The translations under genes were made by a program, and so were the position numbers. From Pelagibacterium montanilacus (GTDB taxonomy: Bacteria; Pseudomonadota; Alphaproteobacteria; Rhizobiales; Devosiaceae): a DNA stretch of 64,000 bases. Numbering within the stretch: position 1 is the first letter of the stretch; each line of letters starts with the position of its first letter. The notes beneath the pieces were generated by a model. It was not told the DNA's origin. It did not search any database and saw only the letters and a list, made by a program, of their open reading frames with translations. Positions 26,305 through 35,338 of this stretch are shown here, piece after piece. The stretch lies in NCBI RefSeq assembly GCF_003992665.1, contig NZ_RZMX01000059.1, positions 289,497-353,496 on the forward strand, in the 5' to 3' direction.

Positions 26305-28194
26305 ATGACCAAGGAGCGTATCGGTCCGGTTCTCTGGATCAGTCGAGTGTTCGAGACTTGGATCGATCCCTTCCGGGCGCGGGAGGATTTCCAGCCGCCA
26401 GATACCATCTGGCGGTTCGTCTGGCATTACATGGGCCAGGCCAAGCTCCCTTATGCCGCGCTGATGGTGACGGGTGGGCTGGTTGCGCTCTTTGAGGCCC
26501 TGTTTTTCTACTATATGGGCCGATTGATCGACATGCTCGATCAGGGCGCGGTCGATGAGGGCTGGGCCGGCGTCATGGCCCAGCATGGTCCCGAGCTCTC
26601 GCTGATGGTCGCGGTCGTCGTTCTGGGGCGGTTCGCCGTGCCGGCCATCAATGCGCTGGTAGAGAGCCAGACCATCGGGCGCGGCTTCACCATGATGGTC
26701 GGCTGGCAGGCCTATGCTCACATCTCGCGCCAATCGGTGGGCTTTTTCGCCAGCGATTTCTCGGGGCGCCTGGTCACCAAGGTGTCCCAGGTCTCCAACG
26801 CCCTCAACGATTTCATCTCCGGCGTGCTGCAGATCGTGTGGTTCCTGCTGATCTACACGGGCACCACGATCCTGCTGTTTGCCCAGCTCGACTGGCGCAT
26901 GGTGGTGCTGATCCTCGTCTGGGTGGCGGTGTTCGCGCTCCTGGCGTGGTACTTCGTGCCCCGCATGCGCCAGCGCGCCTCCGTCAACGCCGAGGCGGCA
27001 TCCGTGCTCAACGGTCGGGTGACCGACAGCTTCTCCAATATCCAGACGCTGCGCATGTTCTCAGGGGTGGACGACAATGATTCCTACGTCCGCGAGGGCT
27101 ATGAGCGCTATCTGATCTCCTCGACGCTCCTGGCCCGCATGCTCACGGGGGTAAGGACGTCGCTGGGGCTCCTTTCGGCCGTCATGATCATCGCCTTCGG
27201 CGCGCTCTCGATCCATCTTTGGGGCATCGGCGCTATCAGCGTGGGTGCGGTGGCCTTCGCGCTGGGACTGGTGCTCCGGCTTAACATGATGCTGGGACGC
27301 CTGATGGGGCAGCTCAACATGCTCATGCGCCAGTTCGGCGTGATCCAGAACGCCATGGAGACCATCGCCAGACCGCTCGAATTGACCGACGCGCCCGATG
27401 CGCGGCCGCTCGAGGTCGCCAAGGCCGGCGTCCGGTTCGAGACCGTGCGGTTCCACTATGGCCGCGAGAGCGGCGTGATCGAGGACCTGACGCTTGAGAT
27501 CGCGCCGGGCGAAAAGGTGGGGCTGGTGGGCCATTCGGGGGCCGGCAAGACCACGCTGGTCAACCTCCTGCTTCGGTTCTACGACCTCGAAAGCGGGCGG
27601 ATCCTGATCGACGGGCAGGACGTTTCGAAGGTCACCCAGGAATCCCTGCGCGCCAATATCGGAGTGGTGAGCCAGGACACGGCGCTGCTCCATCGCTCGG
27701 TCCGCGACAACATCATGTTCGGCAAGGCCGATGCCACCGAAGACGAGCTGATCGCCGCAGCCCGGCGCGCCGAGGCCCACGATTTCATCCTCGAGCTCGA
27801 GGACCAGCGCCGGCGCACGGGCTATGACGCTCATGTGGGCGAGCGCGGGGTCAAGCTCTCGGGTGGCCAGCGCCAGCGGGTGGCGATCGCGCGGGTGCTG
27901 CTCAAGAACGCGCCGATCCTGGTGCTCGACGAAGCCACGTCGGCGCTGGATTCGGAAGTGGAAGCCGCCATCCAGAGCCAGCTCGAAGGCCTGATGGCGG
28001 GCAAGACGGTGATCGCGATCGCCCATCGGCTCTCCACCATCGCCGCCATGGACCGGCTCGTGGTCATGGATCGGGGGCGGATCGTGGAAGCAGGCACCCA
28101 TGGCGAGCTTCTGGCGCGGGACGGTCACTATGCCCGCTTGTGGGAGCGCCAGTCAGGCGGCTTTCTGGACCTCGAGGACGAGGCCGCGCAATAG
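26305..28194 (+). CDS. ABC half-exporter (fused permease-ATPase), second of a pair
   Basis: A 629-residue paralogue of the preceding gene. The ATPase domain shows Walker A GLVGHSGAGKTT near 410, signature LSGGQRQR near 519, Walker B ILVLDEATSALD and H-loop IAHRLST. Stretches such as GKTVIAIAHRLSTIAAMDRL are identical or nearly so between the two, pointing to tandem duplication. The N-terminal motif FETWIDPFR mirrors FETRLNPYP in the first protein. The ATG at 26305 gives matching N-termini; the frame open to 26164 overlaps the first gene. The pair is probably one operon. A methyltransferase-like gene converges 8 bases after the stop. Confidence 0.88.
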   Translation: MTKERIGPVLWISRVFETWIDPFRAREDFQPPDTIWRFVWHYMGQAKLPYAALMVTGGLVALFEALFFYYMGRLIDMLDQGAVDEGWAGVMAQHGPELSLMVAVVVLGRFAVPAINALVESQTIGRGFTMMVGWQAYAHISRQSVGFFASDFSGRLVTKVSQVSNALNDFISGVLQIVWFLLIYTGTTILLFAQLDWRMVVLILVWVAVFALLAWYFVPRMRQRASVNAEAASVLNGRVTDSFSNIQTLRMFSGVDDNDSYVREGYERYLISSTLLARMLTGVRTSLGLLSAVMIIAFGALSIHLWGIGAISVGAVAFALGLVLRLNMMLGRLMGQLNMLMRQFGVIQNAMETIARPLELTDAPDARPLEVAKAGVRFETVRFHYGRESGVIEDLTLEIAPGEKVGLVGHSGAGKTTLVNLLLRFYDLESGRILIDGQDVSKVTQESLRANIGVVSQDTALLHRSVRDNIMFGKADATEDELIAAARRAEAHDFILELEDQRRRTGYDAHVGERGVKLSGGQRQRVAIARVLLKNAPILVLDEATSALDSEVEAAIQSQLEGLMAGKTVIAIAHRLSTIAAMDRLVVMDRGRIVEAGTHGELLARDGHYARLWERQSGGFLDLEDEAAQ

Positions 28195-28202
28195 AAGTTG
28201 CG

Positions 28203-28688
28203 TCAGAGCCAGCGCCGGGTGCTCTTGCAATAGGCCTCATAGGCCTCGCCGAACCGGCCGCGCAGATAAACTTCCTCCCGGGCCACCACGAACCGGTCGA
28301 GCGCCAGCCAGAGAAGGGGAATGCTGATCAGCCCCCATTCGAGAGCAAAGGCGAGGGAAATCCCGGCCACCATCAGAATGAAGCCCAGATAGATCGGATT
28401 GCGCGTCATGGTGAAGGGCGGCGCGGTCACCAGCGCGACGGACATCTTGTGGGGCTCGGGCGGGGTTCCGGCATCGTTGAAGGCCGAAACGGCGGATAGC
28501 GCGAAGGCAAGGCCCGTCAGCACCATCACCACGCCGAGCCAACTCGGCCAGCTCGCGATGTGCGGGACGGGCAGGAAGGCGAGCGGCAAGACCCGCTCCA
28601 GAGCGATCGCCGCAATCAGCGCCACTGCGGGGTAAATCGGCGGCAGGACCGCGATGCCGGGGGTATCTCCGGACCGGCTAGTGCTCAT
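28203..28688 (-). CDS. Isoprenylcysteine carboxyl methyltransferase-like membrane protein
   Basis: A 161-residue integral membrane protein with four to five hydrophobic segments. The C-terminal ICMT/PEMT-type signature TMTRNPIYLGFILMV is followed by EEVYLRGRFGEAYEAYCKS, as in the NnrU/Ste14-like family of small bacterial methyltransferases. It would methylate a lipid or small molecule using S-adenosylmethionine at the membrane. The ATG at 28688 has GGAGG upstream (GGGAGGAGCGCCC), so the longer frame to 28865 is rejected. The physiological substrate is unknown. It converges on the ABC exporter pair. Confidence 0.8.
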   Translation of the reverse strand: MSTSRSGDTPGIAVLPPIYPAVALIAAIALERVLPLAFLPVPHIASWPSWLGVVMVLTGLAFALSAVSAFNDAGTPPEPHKMSVALVTAPPFTMTRNPIYLGFILMVAGISLAFALEWGLISIPLLWLALDRFVVAREEVYLRGRFGEAYEAYCKSTRRWL

Positions 28689-28909
28689 TGGGCGCTCCTC
28701 CCTTTCCGGGAAATCTGCAACAGGCGGTAGGCGAAAATCCAGAACTTTTGGCAATACCACAAGGATCGTATGGAGATCGACACGACCCCCGTGCCGCCCG
28801 GACATGAATCGGGATATGAACGTGTTCAGGCCATGGGTGAGCGGCGCAAAGCGATTCCCGATCATGGGGTTGTGCCCTTGCCTTGAATCACTTCGGGAGG
28901 AAGTCGACC

Positions 28910-29620
28910 ATGAAACGGTCCCAGGTCAACGAGATCATCAGACAGGCCGACGCGTTCATTCGCTCGTTCGGCTATGTCATGCCCCCCTTTGCCTACTGGT
29001 CTCCATCCCAGATGAAAGACCGGAAGGCCGATATCGGCAACATCATCCGGTCGGGCATGGGCTGGGACGTCACCGATTACGGTCAGGGAGACTTCGAAAA
29101 GCTCGGCCTGTTCCTGTTCACGGTCCGCAACGGGGACGCCGCCGATCTCGATAAGGGGCGGGGCATGCTCTATGCCGAAAAGATCATGATCTCGCGGCAC
29201 GACCAGATATCGCCCATGCATCGCCATACCATCAAGGCCGAGGATATCATCAACCGGGGCGGGGCGAAGCTCGCGCTCCAGCTCTACAATGATGATGGGA
29301 CCAATGAGAGTATCGATGAGACGTCGGACGTCGTCGTCCACACCGATGGCATAAGGCGCGTGCTGCCGGCGGGCGGAATCCTCGAGCTCGAACCGGGCGA
29401 GAGCGTTACCCTGCTGCCGGGGAACTGGCACAAGTTCTGGGGCGAGGGTGGCGATGTGCTGATCGGCGAGGTCTCGACCGTAAACGATGACCGGACCGAC
29501 AACACCTTTCTCGAGCCCATCGGGCGGTTCTCTGACATCGAGGAGAACGAGGATCCTGTTCACCTTCTCGTGTCCGACTATCCGAAATGGTTCGGAACCG
29601 GCGGTGGCTCGGGCTATTGA
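28910..29620 (+). CDS. D-lyxose/D-mannose isomerase family (cupin)
   Basis: A 236-residue cupin enzyme of the D-lyxose ketol-isomerase family, which interconverts D-lyxose and D-xylulose or D-mannose and D-fructose with Mn2+. The metal-binding pattern MHRHTIKAEDIINRGG lies near residue 110, with two His and a Glu. The second cupin motif PGNWHKFWGEGG near 180 supplies another His. The start MKRSQVNE at 28910 has GGGAGGA upstream; the ATG at 28883 is less likely. No sugar kinase or transporter is adjacent, but a sugar dehydrogenase gene follows on the same strand. Enzyme class is well supported; the sugar is not. Confidence 0.85.
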   Translation: MKRSQVNEIIRQADAFIRSFGYVMPPFAYWSPSQMKDRKADIGNIIRSGMGWDVTDYGQGDFEKLGLFLFTVRNGDAADLDKGRGMLYAEKIMISRHDQISPMHRHTIKAEDIINRGGAKLALQLYNDDGTNESIDETSDVVVHTDGIRRVLPAGGILELEPGESVTLLPGNWHKFWGEGGDVLIGEVSTVNDDRTDNTFLEPIGRFSDIEENEDPVHLLVSDYPKWFGTGGGSGY

Positions 29621-29695
29621 GCCCTGTGTTGCTGAATGGTGAACACTGCGTTTGCCTGTTTACCGCGCGAGCGGAGGAACGTCGGTGAAGTGAGG

Positions 29696-29726
29696 CCATT
29701 GGGTTGGGGAGTACCACAACCAATGG
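29696..29726 (+). promoter_or_regulatory. Inverted repeat just before the sugar dehydrogenase gene
   Basis: CCATTGG (29696-29702) pairs with CCAATGG (29720-29726), and TTG/CAA extends the stem past a one-base bulge. It ends 9 bases before the start codon, next to GGAGA. It could be an operator or a 5' leader hairpin controlling ribosome access. Confidence 0.4.
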
Positions 29727-29735
29727 AGACCCTTC

Positions 29736-30878
29736 ATGTCCCTTCGCACGCTTTCCATCGCCCTTTGCGCCAGCGCTCTTGCAATGCCCGCAATGGCCGT
29801 GGACCAGACGTTCGAGACCGAGGCTGGCTCGGTCCACCTCGAAACCTATGTCGAGGGCGTAGAGTTCCCGTGGGGCATGGTGTTCCTGCCCGATGGCGGG
29901 ATGCTGGTGACCGAACGTGAGGGGACGCTGCGCTATATCGACGAGAACGGCGAATTATCCGATCCCATTGCGGGCATCCCGGAAGTGGATTCCCGCGGTC
30001 AGGGCGGTCTGCTCGACGTGACGCTCGACCCGGACTTCGAGTCCAACCGCATGGTCTATTTCAGCTTCGCCGAGCCCGGCGAGGACGAGACCAACTCGAC
30101 CGCGGTTGCTCGTGGCGCCCTTTCGGACGACCGCTCCGAGCTTTCGGACGTCGAAGTGATCTTCTCCCAGCAGCCCAAGCTGCCCTCCACGCTCCACTAT
30201 GGTTCGCGGGTGACCTTCGATGAAGACGGCTATCTCTTCATCACCACCGGCGAGCGCTCGGACGCGGAGTTCCGCGACCAGGCCCAGGATCTCGACTCCC
30301 ACCTGGGCAAGGTTATCCGAATCAATGCCGATGGCTCGGTGCCCGAGGACAATCCGTTCGTCGATGACGAGGACGCGCTCGACGAAATCTGGAGCTATGG
30401 CCACCGGAACATGCAGGGCGCAGACCTGCATCCCGAGACCGGCGAGCTCTGGGTGGCCGAGCACGGTCCCCGCGGCGGTGACGAGCTCAATCGCATCCAG
30501 GAAGGCGGAAACTTCGGCTGGCCGCTGCTGACCGACGGCACCGAGTATTCGGGCGATCCCATCGATCCGCCCGAAGAGCTGCCCGAGGACCTCGTGGAAG
30601 CCGAGCGGACCTGGGTGCCTTCGCCCGCGCCCTCGGGACTGGCCTTTTATTCGGGCGACATGTTCCCCGATTGGCAGGGAGATGCGTTCATGGGCGCGCT
30701 TGCCGGCACCAATCTGATCCGGGTCGATCTGGACGGTGAGGATGTGCAGGGCGACGAATTCCTCTTCGGAGACGATTTCCAGATGCGCATTCGTGATGTG
30801 ACCGAAGGGCCCGACGGAGCGCTGTATCTGCTGGTCGATGACTTCGAGGGCCAGATTCTGCGGTTGAGTGCAGACTGA
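29736..30878 (+). CDS. PQQ-dependent aldose sugar dehydrogenase (soluble, YliI-like)
   Basis: A 380-residue periplasmic beta-propeller enzyme. The signal peptide is cleaved after AMPAMA, near residue 21. Family motifs include PWGMVFLPDGGMLVTEREG, GQGGLLDVTLDPDF, LHYGSRVTFDEDGYLF, GHRNMQGADLHPETGELW and EHGPRGGDELN. These contain the residues that bind PQQ and Ca2+ and the catalytic His. It oxidises aldoses to lactones and passes electrons to the respiratory chain through a carrier. No PQQ synthesis genes are in the window. It is a single gene with an inverted repeat in its leader and a hairpin (30896-30920) after it. Confidence 0.88.
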   Translation: MSLRTLSIALCASALAMPAMAVDQTFETEAGSVHLETYVEGVEFPWGMVFLPDGGMLVTEREGTLRYIDENGELSDPIAGIPEVDSRGQGGLLDVTLDPDFESNRMVYFSFAEPGEDETNSTAVARGALSDDRSELSDVEVIFSQQPKLPSTLHYGSRVTFDEDGYLFITTGERSDAEFRDQAQDLDSHLGKVIRINADGSVPEDNPFVDDEDALDEIWSYGHRNMQGADLHPETGELWVAEHGPRGGDELNRIQEGGNFGWPLLTDGTEYSGDPIDPPEELPEDLVEAERTWVPSPAPSGLAFYSGDMFPDWQGDAFMGALAGTNLIRVDLDGEDVQGDEFLFGDDFQMRIRDVTEGPDGALYLLVDDFEGQILRLSAD

Positions 30879-30895
30879 CCCTTAGCTAGAACCGT

Positions 30896-30920
30896 CGGGT
30901 GCCGGGGGAACCGGCACCCG
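30896..30920 (+). terminator. Hairpin after the sugar dehydrogenase gene
   Basis: The perfect 10-base arms CGGGTGCCGG and CCGGCACCCG flank the loop GGGAA, 17 bases after the stop codon. No T-run follows, so it may be a weak or Rho-assisted terminator. Confidence 0.55.
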
Positions 30921-31005
30921 GGGCGATACCGCGCTCCGGAGCGGAATCGAACTCGCACAGGATGAGAGGCATCCTTGCTGGTTCCGCGCAGGGCGGGGGA
31001 TCGCC

Positions 31006-32043
31006 ATGTTACTCAAGACCGTTTTGGTGGCTGCGCTCATGAGCGTGGCCCCTTTTCATGCGGCAAAGGCGCAGGACCATGTGCTGCGGCTGCACCAGTT
31101 TCTTCCCATGACCGACAGCGTGCCCCGCGAGGGGCTGATTCCCTGGGCCGAAACGGTCGAGCGGCAATCGGGCGGTCGGATCAAGGTCGAATATTATCCG
31201 TCCATGCAACTGGGTGGCTCGCCCGCCTCGCTGTTCGATCAGGCGCGTGATGGTGTTGTCGACCTCGTCTGGACGGTGCTGGGTTACACGCCCGGCCGCT
31301 TCCCGAAGTCCGAAGTCTTCGAGATGCCGTTCATGGTCTCGAACGCGGAAGCCACCTCGCGCGCCTTCCAGGCATTCGTCGAGGAATACGCCGAGGACGA
31401 ATTTCGTGACGTCAAGCTGATTGCCGTCCACACCCATGGTCCGGGCATTCTGCACACCCGGACGCCCGTGGCCGCTCTTGAAGGTCTCGACGGCATGAGC
31501 ATCAGGGGCGGCTCGCGGGTGATCAGCGCGATGCTCGACGATCTGGGCGCCGATGCGGTGAGCATGCCGGTGCCCGACGTGCCGGTCGCGCTCGTGGGCG
31601 GCGTGATCGATGGGGCGACGATACCCTGGCAGGTGACACTGGCCCTGCGCACAAGCGAGATCGTGTCCAGCCACACCGAGTTCGCCGGGCCGCGCGGACT
31701 CTACACCCAGACCTTTGCCTTCGTGATGAATCGGCAGAGCTATGAGCGCCTCCCCGAGGATCTCAGGGCGGTGATCGATGCCAATTCGGGCGTGGAGTGG
31801 GCCGGCCGGTTCGGGGCTGCCAATGACGCGGACGATCTCGTGGCGCGCCAGTCGGCACTCGACCGCGGCAACACGATCGTCCGGCTCGATGAAGCAGAAA
31901 CAGCGCGCTGGCGCCAGGCCGCAGAGGCCACCATCGACCGTTGGGTCCAAGAGGCCGGCGCGCAGGGTCTGGACGGTCGTGAGCTGCTTGAACGGGCCCG
32001 CGATCTGGTCGCGATCGAAAGTGACAATCATGTGATCCCCTGA
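31006..32043 (+). CDS. TRAP transporter substrate-binding protein (DctP family)
   Basis: A 345-residue periplasmic binding protein with a signal peptide (cleavage near AAKA-QD). Family patterns include LRLHQFLPMTDSVPREGLIP, GGRIKVEYYPSMQLGG and the conserved ligand-gating region LEGLDGMSIRGGSRVISA, whose Arg usually binds a carboxylate. DctP proteins capture organic acids for the DctQM permease. No dctQ or dctM gene is next to it, so it is an orphan here, using a permease encoded elsewhere or acting in sensing. A cytoplasmic kinase gene follows 90 bases later on the same strand. Confidence 0.87.
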   Translation: MLLKTVLVAALMSVAPFHAAKAQDHVLRLHQFLPMTDSVPREGLIPWAETVERQSGGRIKVEYYPSMQLGGSPASLFDQARDGVVDLVWTVLGYTPGRFPKSEVFEMPFMVSNAEATSRAFQAFVEEYAEDEFRDVKLIAVHTHGPGILHTRTPVAALEGLDGMSIRGGSRVISAMLDDLGADAVSMPVPDVPVALVGGVIDGATIPWQVTLALRTSEIVSSHTEFAGPRGLYTQTFAFVMNRQSYERLPEDLRAVIDANSGVEWAGRFGAANDADDLVARQSALDRGNTIVRLDEAETARWRQAAEATIDRWVQEAGAQGLDGRELLERARDLVAIESDNHVIP

Positions 32044-32133
32044 GCGGATCGAACACTCAGGTTCGCGCGTTCATGGATGCGGCTGGAAGCGGAGTGCCTG
32101 AAACAGGCAGCCTGTTCAGCCCAAGGAAAGTCA

Positions 32134-33642
32134 ATGCATCAACAGGCACGGAATGCCACTGGCGGAATAATCTTGGACGCCGATACGCTCAACAAGGGAT
32201 TGCTTGCCGGCAAGGTGGGGGTATGGCGCTGGCGCGTCGATACCGACCAGCTGGAGTGGAGCGAGAACCTCGAATCCCTGCACGGACTCGAAGCCGGGAC
32301 CTTCGACGGTACGCTTTCGAGCTTCCGCAATGATATCCACCCCAGCGATACCAGCGACGTCTGGCAGGCCATTCAGTCCACGCTCGAGACCGGCGATCCT
32401 TACACCTCGGTGTACCGGACCAATCCCTCCCTGAGTACGGATCCGGTGTGGATTGAGGCCTCCGGCTCGATCGTGACCGACCCCGAAGGCGTGCGCTACC
32501 TGACCGGCGTTTGCATGGACGTCACCGCCCGGCGCGCGGCAGAGCGGGAGCTGGAAACCCGCCTCGCCCAGCAGAAGGCGATCGCCGATTTCGGCACCTT
32601 TGCATTCGGAGAAGGCCGCATCCAGAAAGTGCTCGACCGCGCGGTCGATGTTGCAGCAGACGTGCTTGACGTGCCGCTCACCAAGATATTGCTTTTTGCC
32701 GGCACTGCCGATCATCTCCGTCTGGCATCCGGTCGCGGCTGGCACGATGGCCTCGTGGGCAACGCCACAGTGGGCACCGAACTTCAATCCCAGGCCGGCT
32801 ATACTCTGGTCGCCAAATCGCCGGTGATCGTCGAGGATCTGCGCACCGAGACCCGGTTCTCGGGCCCCGAACTCCTTCACGAGCACGGCGTGCGGTCGGG
32901 GATCAGCGTGTTGATCCCGGGGTCGTCCACGCGCCCTTTCGGGGTTTTCGGCATTCATGACACGCGGTTGCGCCAATTCGCCGACACGGATGCCGAGTTC
33001 CTGCTTTCGCTGGCCACCATCGTGGCCAATGCGGCGCGCAATCGCGAGGCACTCGACCATCGACAGCTTCTGGTGCGCGAGATGTCCCACCGGGCGGGCA
33101 ACATGCTACAACTGGTCTCGACCATTGCCAGCCAGACCTTCTCGAGCGCGCGCAGCCCCGAGGAAGCGCACAGCTCGTTTTCAGAGCGCCTGGGCTCTCT
33201 GTCGCGCGCCAATTACATCGTCGCCCATGGGGGCTGGACCTCGACGCGCGTGCGGACGCTTTTCGGCGACACGCTCAAACCCTTCGCCGACCGTATCTCG
33301 ATGCAGGGCAGGGACGTGCTGCTGCCGCCCGACCTGTGCTTCGACCTCGGGCTCATCGCCCATGAACTGGCCGCCAATTCGTCTCGGTACGGGTCCCTGG
33401 CCGGCGATGATGGCCGGGTCGAGCTGAACTGGAATGTGGAGCGGTCAGGGTCCGAACTCGCGACCTTCACGCTGACCTGGCGGGACCCCATCAACACCGA
33501 GCCCGACCCCTCCATCCCCCGGCGCGGCTTTGGCAGCAGGCTGATGGTGGCGCTGATCGAGAGCAAGTGGTCCGGTAAGATCGACGTCGAAAGAGCGCAG
33601 GGCTATTGCCTTTCGGCTTCGATTCCGTTTACCCCGGCCTGA
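32134..33642 (+). CDS. PAS-GAF histidine kinase of the HWE/HisKA_2 type
   Basis: A 502-residue soluble kinase. A PAS domain (about 15-130) starts GVWRWRVDTDQLEWSENLES and ends LTGVCMDVTARR. A GAF domain (about 150-310) is followed by the H-box LLVREMSHRAGNMLQLVS. The ATPase domain has HELAANSSRYGSL and LTWRDP, matching the HWE subfamily's modified N box and W-x-D/E motif. There is no transmembrane segment, and no LOV cysteine motif, so light sensing is not indicated. The ATG at 32134 with AAGGAAAG upstream is preferred to the frame start at 32077. HWE kinases often feed the PhyR-NepR-EcfG general stress response in this order; no partner is in the window. Confidence 0.83.
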   Translation: MHQQARNATGGIILDADTLNKGLLAGKVGVWRWRVDTDQLEWSENLESLHGLEAGTFDGTLSSFRNDIHPSDTSDVWQAIQSTLETGDPYTSVYRTNPSLSTDPVWIEASGSIVTDPEGVRYLTGVCMDVTARRAAERELETRLAQQKAIADFGTFAFGEGRIQKVLDRAVDVAADVLDVPLTKILLFAGTADHLRLASGRGWHDGLVGNATVGTELQSQAGYTLVAKSPVIVEDLRTETRFSGPELLHEHGVRSGISVLIPGSSTRPFGVFGIHDTRLRQFADTDAEFLLSLATIVANAARNREALDHRQLLVREMSHRAGNMLQLVSTIASQTFSSARSPEEAHSSFSERLGSLSRANYIVAHGGWTSTRVRTLFGDTLKPFADRISMQGRDVLLPPDLCFDLGLIAHELAANSSRYGSLAGDDGRVELNWNVERSGSELATFTLTWRDPINTEPDPSIPRRGFGSRLMVALIESKWSGKIDVERAQGYCLSASIPFTPA

Positions 33643-33699
33643 GCGGACCGGCATCCCCCGGACACCGTCCATTCATCTCACAGATCGCGAGGGACCGAG

Positions 33700-35247
33700 T
33701 TGGCCAAGCTTGCCTCAAAGCCCATTCTTGAAGTGCGCAACGCCACCGTTGCCGATGTCCCCGACATCATCAAGCTGGCAGCACGCGTCTATCCCGAAGA
33801 AGGGCCCTACCAGTCGGGCACGATCCGCGGCCAGATCAACGCCTTCCCCGAAGGCCAGTTCGTCGCCGTGTTCGACGGCGAGATCGTGGGCTATGCCGCC
33901 ACGCTCCAGCTCGGCGAGCAGCAGGTGTTTCGCCAGCACACCTGGGAGGCGATAACCGGCGCGGGGTATGGCAGCCGGCACAGCGCCAAGGGCGAGTGGC
34001 TCTACGGCGTGGAAGTTTGCGTCGACCCTGGCCGGCGCCGGGCACGGATCGGCAAGCGGCTCTACGAAGCGCGCCAGCGGCTGTGCGAGGAACTCTGGCT
34101 CAAGGGCATCGCCTTCGGCGGCCGCCTGCCGGGCTATCGGCGCAACAAGAAGGACTATCCCCGCATCCGCGACTATTTCAATGCGGTCAAGGAGCGCGAG
34201 GTGCGCGATCCGGTCGCCTCCTTCCAGATGAAGCTCGGCTTCGAGCCCGAAATGCTCCTGCGTAACTACCACCCCGAGGACAACGCCTCGGGCGGGCACG
34301 CCGCGCTCATGGTCTGGCGCAATCCGCGTTACGACCCGGAAGACGAGCAGCGCCCGGCCCATCGGCGCAGCCGCGAGACCGTGCGCGTCACAACAGTGCA
34401 GATGGAAGCCAAGAAGGTTTCCAGCGCCGAGGAATTCTTCGAGCAGGTCCAGTATTTCGTGGAAGTCGCGGCTGATTACGGCTCGGATTTCGTGGTGTTC
34501 CCCGAGCTCTTCACGCTCATCCTGCTCTCGAGCGAGCCCGAGCGGCCGCCCCATGAGGCAATCGTGCGCATGACCGAGTTCACGCCCGAATTCATCGACC
34601 GCATGCAGAAGATGGCGCTGGGCTGGAACATCAACATCATCGGGGGCAGCCATCCCACCATCACTGAAGACGAGGACATCCAGAACGTGTGCTACGTGTT
34701 CCTGCGCGACGGCACCGTCCACGCCCAGGAAAAGATGCACCCCACGCCCGACGAGCGCGACTACTGGGGCATCGTGGGCGGCGACACCGTGGACGTCATC
34801 GACACCGATTGCGGGCCGATCGGGGTGATGATCTGCTATGACAGCGAATTCCCCGAAGTCGCCCGGCGCCTCGCCGACCAGGGCGCCCGCATCATGTTCG
34901 TGCCCTACTGCACCGACACCCGCCAGGGGCACCTGCGGGTGCGCTACTGCAGCCAGGCGCGCACCATCGAGAACCAGTGCTACGTCGTCACCTCGGGGAT
35001 CACGGGCAATCTCGCCAATGTCGACAACCTCGACATCAACTACGCCCATTCCGCGATCCTGACCCCCTCGGACATGCCGTTCGCCCGCGACGGCATCGCG
35101 GCGGAGGCCAGCGAGAACGTGGAAATGGTGGTGGTCGCCGACCTCAACGTCTCGACCCTGCAATGGGCGCGGTCCCAGGGCGCCGTGCGCAATCTGCGCG
35201 ATCGGCGGTTCGACCTCTATCGCGTGCGCTGGAAGGACGGCGGCTGA
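33700..35247 (+). CDS. GNAT acetyltransferase-nitrilase (carbon-nitrogen hydrolase) fusion
   Basis: A 515-residue two-domain enzyme. Residues 10-210 are a GNAT N-acetyltransferase with the acetyl-CoA motif region VEVCVDPGRRRARIGKRLYEA. Residues 225-510 are a nitrilase-superfamily hydrolase with the triad Glu269 (FPELF), Lys345 (QEKMHPTP) and Cys379 (ICYDSEFPE). Both catalytic sets look intact. Such fusions are found across bacteria, but their substrates are not established; amide hydrolysis coupled to acylation of the released amine is a plausible inference. Start is TTG at 33700 after GAGGGA. It lies between a kinase gene and a lactonase-like gene, without obvious operon partners. Confidence 0.87.
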   Translation: MAKLASKPILEVRNATVADVPDIIKLAARVYPEEGPYQSGTIRGQINAFPEGQFVAVFDGEIVGYAATLQLGEQQVFRQHTWEAITGAGYGSRHSAKGEWLYGVEVCVDPGRRRARIGKRLYEARQRLCEELWLKGIAFGGRLPGYRRNKKDYPRIRDYFNAVKEREVRDPVASFQMKLGFEPEMLLRNYHPEDNASGGHAALMVWRNPRYDPEDEQRPAHRRSRETVRVTTVQMEAKKVSSAEEFFEQVQYFVEVAADYGSDFVVFPELFTLILLSSEPERPPHEAIVRMTEFTPEFIDRMQKMALGWNINIIGGSHPTITEDEDIQNVCYVFLRDGTVHAQEKMHPTPDERDYWGIVGGDTVDVIDTDCGPIGVMICYDSEFPEVARRLADQGARIMFVPYCTDTRQGHLRVRYCSQARTIENQCYVVTSGITGNLANVDNLDINYAHSAILTPSDMPFARDGIAAEASENVEMVVVADLNVSTLQWARSQGAVRNLRDRRFDLYRVRWKDGG

Positions 35248-35275
35248 CGTTCACGGTTTGGTGAGCGCGGGCAGA

Positions 35276-35301
35276 GGAACCGGAGGGGTCCCCGAGGCGT
35301 A
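35276..35301 (+). promoter_or_regulatory. Possible EcfG-type (general stress) promoter
   Basis: GGAAC (35276-35280), a 17-base spacer and CGTA (35298-35301) lie 37 bases before the metallo-hydrolase start. The alphaproteobacterial EcfG consensus is GGAAC-N16/17-CGTT, so nine of nine or eight of nine key bases match depending on the last position. The call is by eye only. Confidence 0.4.
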
Positions 35302-35338
35302 GCAGGATACCTGCAACAGCTCCAGGGAGACCCTCAGC

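Noticed and set aside
33715..35163. Minus-strand frame across the GNAT-nitrilase gene
   Set aside because: Shadow frame without motifs; the plus strand has full catalytic sets.
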